This document shows, in pieces, positions 37,301-47,899 of a DNA stretch of 64,000 nucleotides. A program made the position numbers and the translations under genes. The stretch's first letter is position 1. Each line of letters starts with the position of its first letter. Source of the stretch: Anthoceros angustus (Eukaryota; Streptophyta; Anthocerotopsida; Anthocerotales; Anthocerotaceae); NCBI GenBank assembly GCA_010909165.1, contig VJWM01000126.1:744001-808000 (forward strand). The letters are read 5' to 3'. A model generated the notes under the pieces. It had not been told where the DNA came from and did no database searches. It saw only the letters and a list, made by a program, of their open reading frames with translations.

Positions 37301-38648
37301 TCAGAAACCCTAAACGGTTTCTTGAAGGTCTTCTGGATCAATATGTTGCTGCAGCTGCTGCTACTCATGCCAAAGGAGCACAAGCCGCAGATCCGAAGTT
37401 GCCATTGCTTCTCTCAGCCGCACTCGTGTCTCTTTTAAGGGTGCAACCCATGCTGGCAGACCATGTTGGGCATTTAGGCTATGTTCCTAAGCTGGTATCG
37501 GCAATGGCAAATGAGGGCCGCATTGAAAGCTTAGCCCCTGGGGATGTGGCTCTGAAACCATCTAGTCCTACTGAGGGTCTGTGGGAACTTGAGGATGGAG
37601 ATGGTAGTGGAGGTGGCCAGACACCGCAGGAACAGGTACGGCATAGTTGCTTACGTGTTCTGCATCAACTTGCAGCCAGTACCCCCTGCGCTGAAGCCAT
37701 GGCAACACCGGGCATGGGCACACCACAGGTGAAAATCTTGAAGCGTTTTTCCTACAATCTTCTAGACGACTGAATAGCATGACTGACCAATACCAGGACT
37801 GACTTCTTCCCCTTCCACCTTTGGCTGCAGGTGGTGCCCTTACTCATGAAAGCCATAGGTTGGCACAGGGGAAGTGTGCTGGCATTAGAGACTCTGAAGC
37901 GTGTGGTAGTCGCCGGAAATCGAGCTCGTGATTCATTAGTGGCACAGGGCCTGAAGTAAGGCCTAGAAAAAGCTTGTTGAGCTCTTCAACATGCAACTCT
38001 CTGGGGTACTAACGGTGAGAAAACCCCTGCAACTGCAGGGTCGGCCTGGTACAAGTTCTTCTGGGGTTACTTGACTGGAGAGCCGGGGGCAAGAACGGGT
38101 TATGTGCCCAGATGAAGTGGAATGAATCAGAAGCAGCAATTGGTCGAGTACTGGCTGTGGAGGTACAAACTTTGAACTCACCTGTGATGTCTATTCAGAC
38201 ATCATCGATTCCAGCTGTTACTATTCCCTAAACCGTCTATCCACTTCAAGTGTCGACTGATCTTTATTTTTGTGAAGGTGCTACTTGCCTTCGCTGGAGA
38301 AGGCACACATTCTGCTAGAGTCCAGGACATCTTGAACTCATCAGACGTAAGCACCCGATCCTTCTTTCAGAACAGTCAGGATGTTCTTTCGACTCTATCC
38401 GTCTATATGTGTGAACAATCTCAAAGTGAATGCCAATTGTTCTGCAGGTTTGGGTGGCGTACAAAGATCAGAAACACGATCTCTTTTTGCCGTCCAACGC
38501 ACAATCTGCTGCAGCGGGAGTTGCAGGCCTTATAGAAGATTCAGCGGGAGTGACATACGCACTTCCTGCGCCGTCTGCTCGGTCAGCTCTAGTGAGAGTT
38601 TCCATGGCCAGTAGCTCAACGGAGGACCCCCGGCATGTTGATGAGTAA
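28341..38648 (+). CDS. GRV2: GRV2/KAM2, plant RME-8 (DNAJC13-type) endosomal J-domain protein
   Basis: RME-8 proteins sit on endosomes and recruit Hsc70 for clathrin/retromer-linked sorting; in Arabidopsis GRV2 is needed for gravitropism and vacuolar trafficking. I place 23 exons: 28341-28678, 28782-28920, 29017-29250, 29375-29462, 29581-29792, 30024-30125, 30225-30287, 30413-32590, 32698-33060, 33152-33292, 33380-33772, 33862-34368, 34536-34759, 34872-35216, 35334-35628, 35731-36213, 36297-36642, 36704-37095, 37252-37728, 37831-37955, 38039-38162, 38278-38346, 38448-38648. Total 7839 nt, 2612 aa, every junction in frame. Seen: N-terminal EEPEYLARYMVTKHSWRGKY block; a CAG-encoded Gln run; GYF-type segment FYVNKDGDEVGPL near 1175; J domain with HPD at about 1564-1566 (YRKLAMKYHPDKNPEGREKF); Armadillo-like IWN repeats; C-terminal KDQKHDLFLPSNAQSAAAGV. 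The ATG at 28341 precedes the conserved N-terminus. The gene appears intact. Confidence 0.96.
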
Positions 38649-39584
38649 CTGCAGCTAATTCTCCATCATCAAAATACGAAGATCAAGTCCAAGAGAGAGC
38701 CGAAAGTGAGGCAGTCTCCAATCGCACAGGAGACTCCCGTCTTCTTCAAAACATTCAGCTCTCCCCGCCTGGCTCTCGGCGTTTACAGGTCTTTGGGCGG
38801 CTGGAAGGCCTCACAACAGGAGCATGACTGGTGCTTTCCCTGAATGCATTACCTTGTGGTAATGAGTTTGTTAACACCTCTTCTGGATGTGATGCAGAGT
38901 GTTGTGGCTTTAAGTTTGCTGCTAGCATATTTGCGTTGTAGCTGTAGCTGGCCAGCTATGGTGACGAAGATGTCCCTAAACTCTAAACCCTAGTTTCTGC
39001 TGCCGGGCAAGACGGATTTCCCATGTTGCATTCCGGATATTGTACAATGCCTTCTTCCAACTTTCCTCCAGTTATTTTTGCTGGGTGTTGTCAACTCTGT
39101 ACACCTAGGTACTGACACAGTGACTCTGCTCAGTGCACGCATATATTTTACATGGGTTTACCGGCCTCGTGTCATTGAAGTGGGTAATGCGCTTTCGATA
39201 AAAATTCCACGTGCGGGTTTCGTCGGTGGCTATCACCGGAAGAGCTCTGTACGCGTACAGCACCTCCTCACAGCTCGGTCTCCGATCTTCGATCTCCTCC
39301 TGTCGTCACCTGCAGTCCTTCACCGCGCTGCCCTTGTGCTGAGCTGAGCCACTGTCCGGCTGCACAGTATCTCGTCACGAGCCCCTTGGACGGAGCTGCG
39401 CAAGTGCCGCATTATTGGTTGCTTCACGCTCAGCTCCACAAGCGTCTGCGGATTCCGCCTTGTCCTTCGCATTCTGGTGTGCTGTTGTGGTGGCCTTCGG
39501 TGAATGTGACTAGCCGATGGAGATGGCGGCGTAGTGCATGGACTTGAGTATTGTTGTTGTTGCGCGCGTACTGAGCTGGCGTAG
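38649..39584. other. GRV2 3' flank and upstream region of the Kir-type gene
   Basis: The 3' UTR of GRV2 and the promoter or first exon(s) of the next gene must lie here. An open frame at 39078-39347 has no recognisable content. I could not identify a convincing 5' exon with an ATG that splices in frame into the Kir-type gene. Confidence 0.45.
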
Positions 39585-42500
39585 CCACTATTAGCGACAA
39601 GGGAAGCCAAAACGGCGTGGAAACGGGAGAATCTGCGGGTCAATCTTTCCTCTGCTCGGTCTATCGAGGAGACAGGCTTGGACTCGTTGCTGAATGGAGG
39701 CGGAAGTCATTTCTTCACACCGCATGAGACGTTTAAAGCGGCTCAAAAAGCCTCGAGCAAGGCCTCGGAAGAGAGCCTTGTGAGAGACGGCACTGGATCG
39801 GGCACCGGGCACCAGCGGGCCCGAGAGTTGTTTTTTGATGCATCTGAATCTATTAAGTCGGATGCGCAATGTAGCAAGCATGCAGCTACCAGTGAGCATG
39901 GGAAGGGGGGTAGAAAGCGGGCCAGAAAACCGAGGGCTGGTACCGCTGATCCGGAAAATGAGGTAAGGACTGGGGACGGAGCGTCAGCTGAGGATGGTGT
40001 GCAGCTGGAGGATCTGACTGTGCCTGCGAGTAGAACGGAGGAGAGAGGAAAAGATGGTGCGAGCTCGAGGAAGAGCAAAATCCCTGTCAGCAAGCTTCCA
40101 GGGGCTTTCAGAAATGTAGGTGTGCAGGTGAACCTGGGGGCGCGGGCTACTAGGACTGTAAGCATGGTTCAGCAAGTGGAGTCAGGAGCAGGGCTGATAG
40201 GTGTGGGAGAAGAAGGGAGAGTTCTCTACGATGAGGCAGAGTCCTCCGCAACCTCGTCATCTTCTGGTGTTCAAAGGGGTATTGAGGTTGATAGTCCTTC
40301 AGTTGGCTTGGATGGAACGGTGGAGGCAGCAGTGCTTTCCAATAACCAAGGTGATGAAGGTGCACAAGGTCCTAACACCGTTGCTGCCAGCTTGGGCCAT
40401 GGAAGAATGCCACTGGACCCGATGGATGCTTTCATGCCTGCGAACTTTGTACCGGTGGTTTGCCCTGTCACGGATCCACCAGATGTTAATCTGACTCCTG
40501 AAAGTTCGCCTACAATTGGAGCTCGGACCAGGTGGCGACGGCTTAGGCACACTGTGGCTTTTGCTACTCATATGGCCAATATCAGAGCTGCCTCCAGTGA
40601 TTTGCTCGAGAACAGGGGGGGTGGTACAGCTGCGTTTGAGGGGGCAGACACAGTTGCAGCTCGGTGGAGGCCTAGGGGTAGACAAGGCATGGAGAGCATG
40701 ATAGTCAGACAGGAAAAGAGTTTCCTTTCATTTTTTCAAGACTTCTATGTCGCTTGCTTGAAGGTTCGTTATTCTGCGCAAGTTCACTTGGGATGGCTAT
40801 TGGACAAGGATAAAAAGTAAGTTGCTTCAGTTGTATGCAGATGCCTATCAATCATTTCCTTATCGCCGTCTTCCTTGCACCTGTTGCATTGGGATTGTTC
40901 TTCACCCCATTCTATTTACTGGATACCGCTGGACTTAACTTTGACGAAGCCAACAAGAACGATCACAGTGAAAGCCAAGTGCAATCAGCAAGGCAAACAG
41001 TTTCTATTGTTGTGAATGTATTTCTTTATGCGTAAGTAAGATTGTCCTTTGGCAATTGCAATGGCATGGACTTGTTCAAATGTGTTTAAACAACTATTAT
41101 GTGACTGGAATCGATTGGCAGCTGCTGGAGAGTCTGACAGATTGGTTGGATTGCAGATTATCATTGTCCACGACCTTTGGAGGTTCTCCAGTTACTGCTT
41201 TCTCACCATTTTGTCTTCTTGTCGGAAATGTGAACACTCTTTTGGCACAATTCTTGTTTGTGTTCCTCAGTGGGGCTGGTGAGTCGGAGATGACCACTTT
41301 AGCTCTGTCTCAGTTTCTAGGCAAGCTTACAGCCTGCCCAGCTGAGAACGGAGACCCTGGGATATGTATTGTGCAGTTTTTGCCCGCATGTCACAACCGT
41401 CTCACCCTGTGCGCTGCTCAAAGAAAGCTGTGATCAGGGAAGGTGACTTTGTGCCTTCAGTTGACGATACGAAAGAGAGATTCCGGTAAGCTTTTTGTGA
41501 CATGACAGATCTTTTGACCTAGCTGCCGTGCCAGCAATCTGGTAGTCGAGTAAATGTCTGCTGTCTCGTCCAACCTTGTTTCAGAGTTTTGGCAGTACGT
41601 TTAGTGCTCACTGGGCCACCGCCGTGCGAGCTGGTGGATGCAAAGATTTGCCTCATTTTCAGGATATTTATCAAGCTTCCAACAGGTTCTATGTTTTGCA
41701 CCACACAGAACCTGAACCTTCTCCGCTCAGAGGTGAGTTGCATGGTTCCTGGGCTTTACACATAGCTACATCAGCGCGTGATGCTTAGAGCCTCAGAATG
41801 ATTGTCCTTGACAGGTGTCCTATTTGCGGTACGGTATCATGGTACGCCATGTAATCGACAGAGACAGCCCTGTTTACGGGTATACCATGAAAACTCTGGA
41901 GGACGGAGATGCCTCGTTCTCCTTGACTATTATGGCTTTGGAACGCACCTCAATGCAACCCATCTTTCATTTGGAGGTGCAGTTTCTGTTCGAGCTTTCT
42001 CTTGCACGAATTATCCTGGAAACTTGGGCAGCTGATGTTTCTTGGGCCATCCTGTCCAGGACTACTTTGTACATGACGGTGATGTAGTGTGGGATGGAGA
42101 CTACGAGGACTTCATAACCCTGAACCCCAAAGGTCAAAGGGTCCTTGATCACTCGAAGATCGACGCTCTGAGACCATTCAAGGTGCCCAGATAAACTGTC
42201 TTTCAACACTTGCGTTCGACCGGTCTTCCCTCACCAGAGAATGACTTGGTGCCTGCTGTCCTGCAGGTCGCGGGCATTGTTAGTCAGGCCATCACCAGAA
42301 TGGAAGGGAATGTGGCCAAGCGCAAGGAGCAGGATGCCGGGAACTCCAAAGTGCCGTCGGCTAATTCCGAGCCCACTGCTGCTGCAGCTGCTCATCAGGA
42401 ACCTTCTCAAGGAGATTTCGCTTTAGAGCAGAAGGTTCTGAACAGGTGGGTGAGTGGGCTTCGAAACCGAAAGCTGTGGGAGATCAAATCCTCGTCCTTC

Positions 42501-42599
42501 ACCAGGGCACCCAGTGATCATGCAGTCCGGTTTCAATCGACACCCCGACCTAAGCCCCCTGAAATGATAGCGGAAGCGGATTCAGGGACAGGCAGCTAG
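39585..42599 (+). CDS. Kir/KirBac-type inward-rectifier potassium channel-like protein with unusual filter
   Basis: Exons: open frame from 39585 to 40763 (no in-frame ATG before the Kir core; start unresolved), 40841-41031, 41157-41278, 41377-41485, 41585-41732, 41815-41976, 42060-42182, 42267-42599; phases agree throughout. After a long low-complexity N-terminus (about 360 codons) comes a slide-helix-like SFFQDFYVACLK, TM1 (NHFLIAVFLAPVALGLFF), a pore helix, the filter position reading S-T-T-F-G-G-S-P, then TM2 (LLAQFLFVFLSGAVFARMSQ). The cytosolic Kir beta domain shows the family hallmark IMVRHVIDRDSPVYGYTMKT, the FSLTIMALERTSM strand, VVWDGDYEDF and a terminal DHSKIDALRPF. These align in order with KirBac channels (VFARFSRP; HVIDESSPLFG). 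Two TMs and the C-terminal domain exclude Shaker and TPK channels. A tail of about 110 residues is unassigned. The T-F-G-G-S filter departs from T-I/V-G-Y/F-G, so ion selectivity is uncertain. Confidence 0.75.
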
Positions 42600-42734
42600 T
42601 AAGGCACTGCTGACCTTCATGATTCCGATAGTTTACGATTCAAAAAATGGCAAACGGTCCTGTGGTAGGCTAATGACACAGTTTCTCTTGACTGATCTAG
42701 CAGGCCTACACACCCTCCGTGAAGACTGATGGAG

Positions 42735-42740
42735 AATAAA
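42735..42740 (+). terminator. candidate poly(A) signal for the Kir-type gene
   Basis: A canonical AATAAA lies 136 bases after the TAG of the Kir-type gene and about 100 bases before the facing stop codon of the CW-MBD gene. This would keep the two convergent 3' UTRs from overlapping much. Confidence 0.45.
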
Positions 42741-42838
42741 ATCGCCTCTCCCGGTAATACGAGAGCAACTAAATGACGAGCCGAAGCATGTGGGCATGTA
42801 CAGGACCTCTCCCGTACAGCAAGGACACGAAACATGTA

Positions 42839-44292
42839 TCAATTCTTGATCAGCTTCTGCGGAGGGTGTGCTTGACCCTGCACCGGCTCCTGCCGCCGTT
42901 TCCTCGAGACGTGGGGATCTATCGACCGCGCCCGGCTGTAGTTGAATTGCGCCAAGGATGCATCTACTTCTGGATGCTCCGCAAGAAACCTGAAGGCAGC
43001 CAACATCAGAAGCTTCCAAATGGCCAACAGAGACTCAGCCTAAAGTGATCTGCAAAGGGTAGGATTGCAGCCGAAAACTCACTTGATTACGTCATTCATC
43101 GACCTAAGCGTCTTGCCATCAGGAGTGACGTAGTACCTGCATCCAAAATTCGCGCGTTTAGGCAAATATGTACTGCAACACGAGAGATGTGAAAGAGATG
43201 ACAGTGGAGGGAAGCTTACACGTCTGAGAATATGGTTGAGCCTTCCCCGCGGATGACAACCTTTCTCTCCCAACCAGGAGGGGGCTGAGCGATATTGGAC
43301 TTGTCTATCGCCCACACGAAGCCCACATCACCGAGGGAGATTTCTGCTTCCTGGGCGCAGGAGGAGCCGGGGCTCCATTGGTCCGCATATTCACACCTAA
43401 AAGGATGCCTCGAGTTCATCGCCCTGATGTACTCGTATACCTGCTGGTTGGGAGCCCACCTCCACTTGCCGCATTCACAGCACTGCACAATGTAGGAGCC
43501 AACAGTGCAAGCCGGCCGGCGGGGGCCATCGTGCAGAGTCCGGATGTTCTTCCCGCTGCCAGTACCTGGAGCTGGCCGCACTGCTTGCAGACTGAAACCT
43601 GGGCCGCTCCCCCCTGGTTCTCTTGCGGCCAGAGGCATGGGGGTCGCCTGCGATAATGGATGACTGATGATGGCTCCCTGAGAAGCTCCATTCTGAAATC
43701 CTGAGGAAGCTCCAAGCTGCCCCCACTCTGCCGCAGCCTTGGCGAGGGCCACTTCCCGGCATGCTGCAGCCTCGGGCCCCACGGCTGCTGTTCCATAGAT
43801 CACCTCTGCCTTGGGAACAACCAGCACCTTCTCCTTCTCCTTCTCCTTCGCCCGAACCATCACCATCCCAGCAACAGCATGATGTGCACTCCACCCCGGC
43901 CCCTGCTGCAGCACGGCATCTGGAAACAAATGCCGATTCCCATTCTGGGGAGTAATCGGACTCCTACCTGCAGGCTTCCCATCCAGCAGCGCAGCTGGTG
44001 GAGGCTTGACAGAAGAATCGGACGACTCATCATCCGAGATGCAGATCACCTCCCTGCCATCCACCCTGGGACTCGGAACTGGCAGCCCCATCTCCATCAC
44101 TACATCCTCTGCGGGTGCCACCAAGCCCGGTGCCGGGCCCATCTCTCCATCCCCCTGCCCAATAGCAGAATCAACTTCCTCCATGGACAGCCCCATCTCC
44201 ACATCCTCCTCCTCCACTGACAAGCACTCCGTTTTCACCTTCACCGAACTCAGAGCAACCAAATGCCCGCCTGCAGCAGACTGCTCAGCCAT
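42839..44292 (-). CDS. CW-type zinc finger / methyl-CpG-binding-domain protein (plant MBD1/2/4/12 type)
   Basis: Nuclear chromatin-associated family; the CW finger reads histone tails in many proteins, and the MBD may or may not bind methyl-CpG in this subclass. Exons in transcript order: 44292-43220, 43136-43083, 42989-42839, in frame, 425 aa. The frame also opens at an ATG at 44346, which would add 18 residues; both are possible starts. Seen: a SUMO-interaction-like motif VICISDDESSDSS in the acidic N-terminal half; a basic KEKEKEK run; CW domain from about residue 265 (GSYIVQCCECGKWRWAPNQQ, then FRCEYADQW and SSCAQE); the family-typical FVWAIDKSNIAQPPPGW; MBD core VIRGEGSTIFSDVYYVTPDG and KTLRSMNDVIKFLAEHPE. 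It is tail to tail with the Kir-type gene, stops 240 bp apart. Orthology to a single Arabidopsis MBD is unresolved. Confidence 0.92.
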
Positions 44293-44811
44293 GGCCCCCG
44301 GCCCCTTTCCGCCACTCACCAACCTCCCAGCTTCAGCAACCCACATTCAAGAGCTGCCCTGCCCAGGATACCTGCACGTCCCGTCTGCAGTACCCCACAC
44401 ATCGTGACAATCACACACCTCACTCTCCAAGCACAAGCCTACAGTAGTCGCTCAGCAACGCTATCCGCAACCAAAGTGCGCAAATTGCACTACACCTCTG
44501 CAGCATTGGGGCTGTAAGTGGAGGGAGGGAAGACATGGAGGCTCTCGGGTTCCGGTTCCCGGTTTCCCAGACTGTCAGTGTCTCTACTCCCCGGCTGGCA
44601 TGGTCTGGGATAGGCAATTCTACTGCTTCCATAGCTACTCCTGCATACATGGGTATCCGGGACAGGATTCTTAGCATCATGATTTCTCACCCGCTTACTT
44701 ATTGCTCTCCGTGCTACACATCTCCCAAGCTGAAGCTCCCCCAACGCCCCACGGTATCCGGAGCCTGCACCCTGCATCCCTTTCAAAGTCAGTACACCGC
44801 GCAGGTGCCAC

Positions 44812-45119
44812 GCACTTGGCCTCCATTATTACTCTCATTCACATTATAATCCATGGTCAATGTCATCACGCCAACACACACTTTCATATTTGCAATTATC
44901 TCGGAAGCGTATCTATCCACGCATATGCAGATCATCTACTAAGGCTAGAAGAAGTCTAGAAAATAGAAGTTCATCATATATAAACTAATCATACAAATTC
45001 ACTCCAATAAAACAATAATTCATATGAAAGAAGAGATCAAACATGACGTACTCGTAAAAATAAAACCCTCAAAAACTGATCAACAACAAAACCAAGAAGA
45101 TGTTGGAGGATGAATTGGC
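44812..45119 (+). repeat. direct repeat, copy 1 (about 300 bp)
   Basis: This segment, from CCTCCATTATT through AACCAAGAAGATGTTGGAGG, matches copy 2 at 45418-45721 along its whole length with scattered substitutions and small indels. The copies are about 605 bp apart in the same orientation, like short LTRs of a small non-autonomous element or a segmental duplication. Confidence 0.8.
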
Positions 45120-45417
45120 CGGACACCACTCTACATATATACGGAAAAATTTGAGATCGTTTCGATGACCAAATGATTTTTTTCGAGGATAGTGTCTTAA
45201 GTTATAAAATTTACATATAAATCTTAATCCAAAAAAAATAAATGTTGAAAAACTTGAGACAAACATTGCACTTTATTGAATTTTTATACAAATATGTATC
45301 CTTCATTGCAAATTTTGATTCCCGAATTTATTATTTTTTATCATCCCTCATGGAGTGTCTTGCTAAAGCTGTCAAATTGTGGTGCATATTAATTTCGGGC
45401 ATTATCTCTCCTTCCAT

Positions 45418-45721
45418 GCACAGGACCTCCATTATTTTCACATTCATATTATAATCGATAGTCCATGTCCTAACATCAACACATTTCTCATTTGCAATTA
45501 TCTGTGAAGCATATCTATCGAGGCATATGCATATGATCTACCAAGACTATAAGTCTAGAAAATAAAAGTTCATCACATAAACTAATTATACAAATTCACT
45601 TCAATAAAAAAAATAATTCATATGGAAGAAGAGATCGAAATGTGACGTACTAACAAAAATAAATCCCACAAAAACTAATCAATAACAAAACCAAGAAGAT
45701 TTTGGAGGATGAATTGGTTGA
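45418..45721 (+). repeat. direct repeat, copy 2 (about 300 bp)
   Basis: Partner of the copy at 44812-45119. Both end in AAACCAAGAAGAT followed by GAGGATGAATTGG. The roughly 300 bp between the copies have no coding features I recognise. Confidence 0.8.
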
Positions 45722-45949
45722 TTATGGCATACCAAAGAGGACAGAGGGGACGAATATTTTTTCTCTGCCGCAAAACTTTTGGTGTCTGGTTTGGTAACCC
45801 GACCGAAATGGGGTAGCCCAAAGGACTAAAGCGCCACTGCGTCACCGAAGACGGAAAGGGAACTTTAGGGTTTTTTTCCCCACACTCACGTGTGTTTTTC
45901 TCGCCAAGACGCATCAAGAAATTTTTTCCGGCCGAACGCTCCTTTAGGG

Positions 45950-46560
45950 TGCGCTAGGTGGCATAGGCAAGCCACCGCCCGCTTTTAGGTTCATGTCCCA
46001 AGAGGTGGGCGCATGGTTTAGGCGGCAAAACACCGATTGGCGTCTGGCGCCCACACGCACTGTGGGGCCAGGCGGGCACGGACGGGGCAAAGGGGCGAGG
46101 CCCGATGCGGGCGGCGGCGACGAGGTGCGAGGCAAGCGTGTCGCAGCGCGGCGGCGCGGCGTTGCGGGCCCGGCGCGCGCGGCGGCGGCGTGTGCAGGCG
46201 CTTTGCTGCCAGCGCTCACCGGGACCGGGCGCGGCACGCAGCGGGCGGCGGGCTGCAATGGGCGAGGCACGGGCGGCGGGCTGCGTCGGGCCTTGGGACC
46301 GAGGCGGAACGAGGGACGAGGCGCGGCGGTGGGCCTTCAATCGCCGATGGATCGGACGCTGGCGGGCCTGCAGTGGCGAGGGACGAGGCGGGCGGTGAAG
46401 GGAAGGCGAGAAGGCGGGTGAAGGGAAGGAGCGGGCGGGTGAAGGGAAGGAAGAAGGCGGTGGGAAGGGAAGGCGAGGCGGGCGGGCGGGCAGGCGGGCG
46501 GGCGGCCGCAGCGAGGCGGGGGCAACGGATGCGGTGTGTGCGGGCGGGGCGCAGCTGCGT
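45950..46560. other. GC-rich, CpG-dense island
   Basis: The base composition jumps abruptly from AT-rich to very GC-rich with dense CpG, GGCGGGCGGGC and GGGAAGGA runs. Open frames on both strands (for example - 45954-46640, 228 codons of Pro/Arg/Ala) are by-products of the composition; none shows a domain. It could be a transposon-derived island. Confidence 0.5.
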
Positions 46561-47783
46561 GGCGGGCTGCGAGGAGGAGGCACCCATGGTATCAGCCCTC
46601 CCATCCTCGCACTCAATGTGGAATATGAAAGTTTGGGCACTCTACTTTTTGGATCAAAAGGATCAAACTAGAGCAAAACTAGAGCAGAGTAAGCGAACGG
46701 AGAGAATTGAAGTGAAGTGGAAGAGAATTGTCAGAAGATCTTGAGGCAATTTGTTGGAGAATGAGGAGTAGAGGGTGAAGGCAATTAAACCAAGAAAGTA
46801 GCTTGAGGTTGCTGCACAAGCAGTTGTTGATAGGCTTGCAGAGGCAAAGGCCTGATTATTGGGGGCCACCACCTAGTTTAAGGGGAAGGCAAAAGTAATT
46901 TGCCACACATGTGGAAGAAGTGAGACATGGGCAGGTGCTCATATTGCTGAGATTTTGCAGCAAGGAGGACTGCTAGGTAGAGATGTGTGGCGGTTGCTGG
47001 AAGATGGGCCAAGTGCCGTAATGGTGGAATTGTGCAGGATGCATTGCGGGGCTCTAGGCTGGGAGCTCGATGCATGCGAGAGAGGAGAAGCAATTGGTGC
47101 AAGGATGGGAGCGAGGAGCTCATGTTCGTGGTGAGCAGCCACAAGGGTTGCAAGAGGAGGCCATGGCGGTGCCGAGGCACATGGAAGATCTCTCAATGGA
47201 GTCACGATGTGAGGATGGCCGTGTGTTGAACTAGGAAAGGCCAGTGGTAGAGCACTCACTTTGAATTTGTAGCGGGCTGCAAGATGGAGGTGTGGCCAAA
47301 CCATAGGAAGGCAGTGTTGCAGGTGGGCTGCAACATGGTGAAGGGATCACAACGGGGTGTGCATCATGACGGCGGAATTTGCAGTGGGGCTGCAAGTCAA
47401 AGTGAAGGGAGGCCGTTGTGGTGGCCGCGAGGAGAATTGGGCTGCAAGGAGGGTTGATACGAGATGGAGTTGAGGCGTGAGGAGTTCACCGGGGAATAAA
47501 TCCACTTTATTCAGGTTGAGTGTTGTGTAGCCAATTTGGTGTGTTGGATAGTGAAGTGTAAGAACTCTAGAGACAAGCCCCTTAGGGGCGGATCAGTACT
47601 GAGATGGGGTGCCTTTTGTGTGAGGTGTTTCAGCTTATTATATGTGCAGAAGTCACATGAGAGCTAACTGGGAGAGTGTTTGAGTGGTGCACCCTACGCG
47701 GAGGAGGTGTAGGGTGGTAGTGGACGTAGGGCATGGCACTCCCCCTCTGAGGGAGGTGCGAGTAGGTGTAGAAGGTGTGTATT

Positions 47784-47836
47784 GTATGTATGTATGTATG
47801 TATGTATGTATGTATGTATGTATGTATGTATGTATG

Positions 47837-47872
<36 letters not shown>
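47784..47872 (+). repeat. compound microsatellite (GTAT)n then (TA)n
   Basis: About 14 GTAT repeats run from 47784 to about 47842 and pass directly into about 15 TA repeats ending near 47872. Chance frames through it read as CMYVCMYV or IYIYIY and are not genes. Confidence 0.98.
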
Positions 47873-47877
<5 letters not shown>

Positions 47878-47899
47878 TATATATTATGTATGTGGGTAG

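Noticed and set aside
39585-42599. Shaker or TPK (two-pore) potassium channel
   Set aside because: Only two membrane segments are seen, followed by a Kir-type beta domain with HVIDxxSP; no voltage sensor, second pore or EF hands.
43416-43955. ORFs on both strands inside the CW-MBD first exon
   Set aside because: Out-of-frame shadows; the annotated frame carries the CW and MBD motifs.
45954-46640. 228-aa minus-strand ORF and plus-strand counterparts
   Set aside because: Pro/Arg/Ala low complexity produced by extreme GC content; no motif.
47684-47899. 71-aa plus-strand ORF
   Set aside because: Mostly translation of the GTAT/TA microsatellite.
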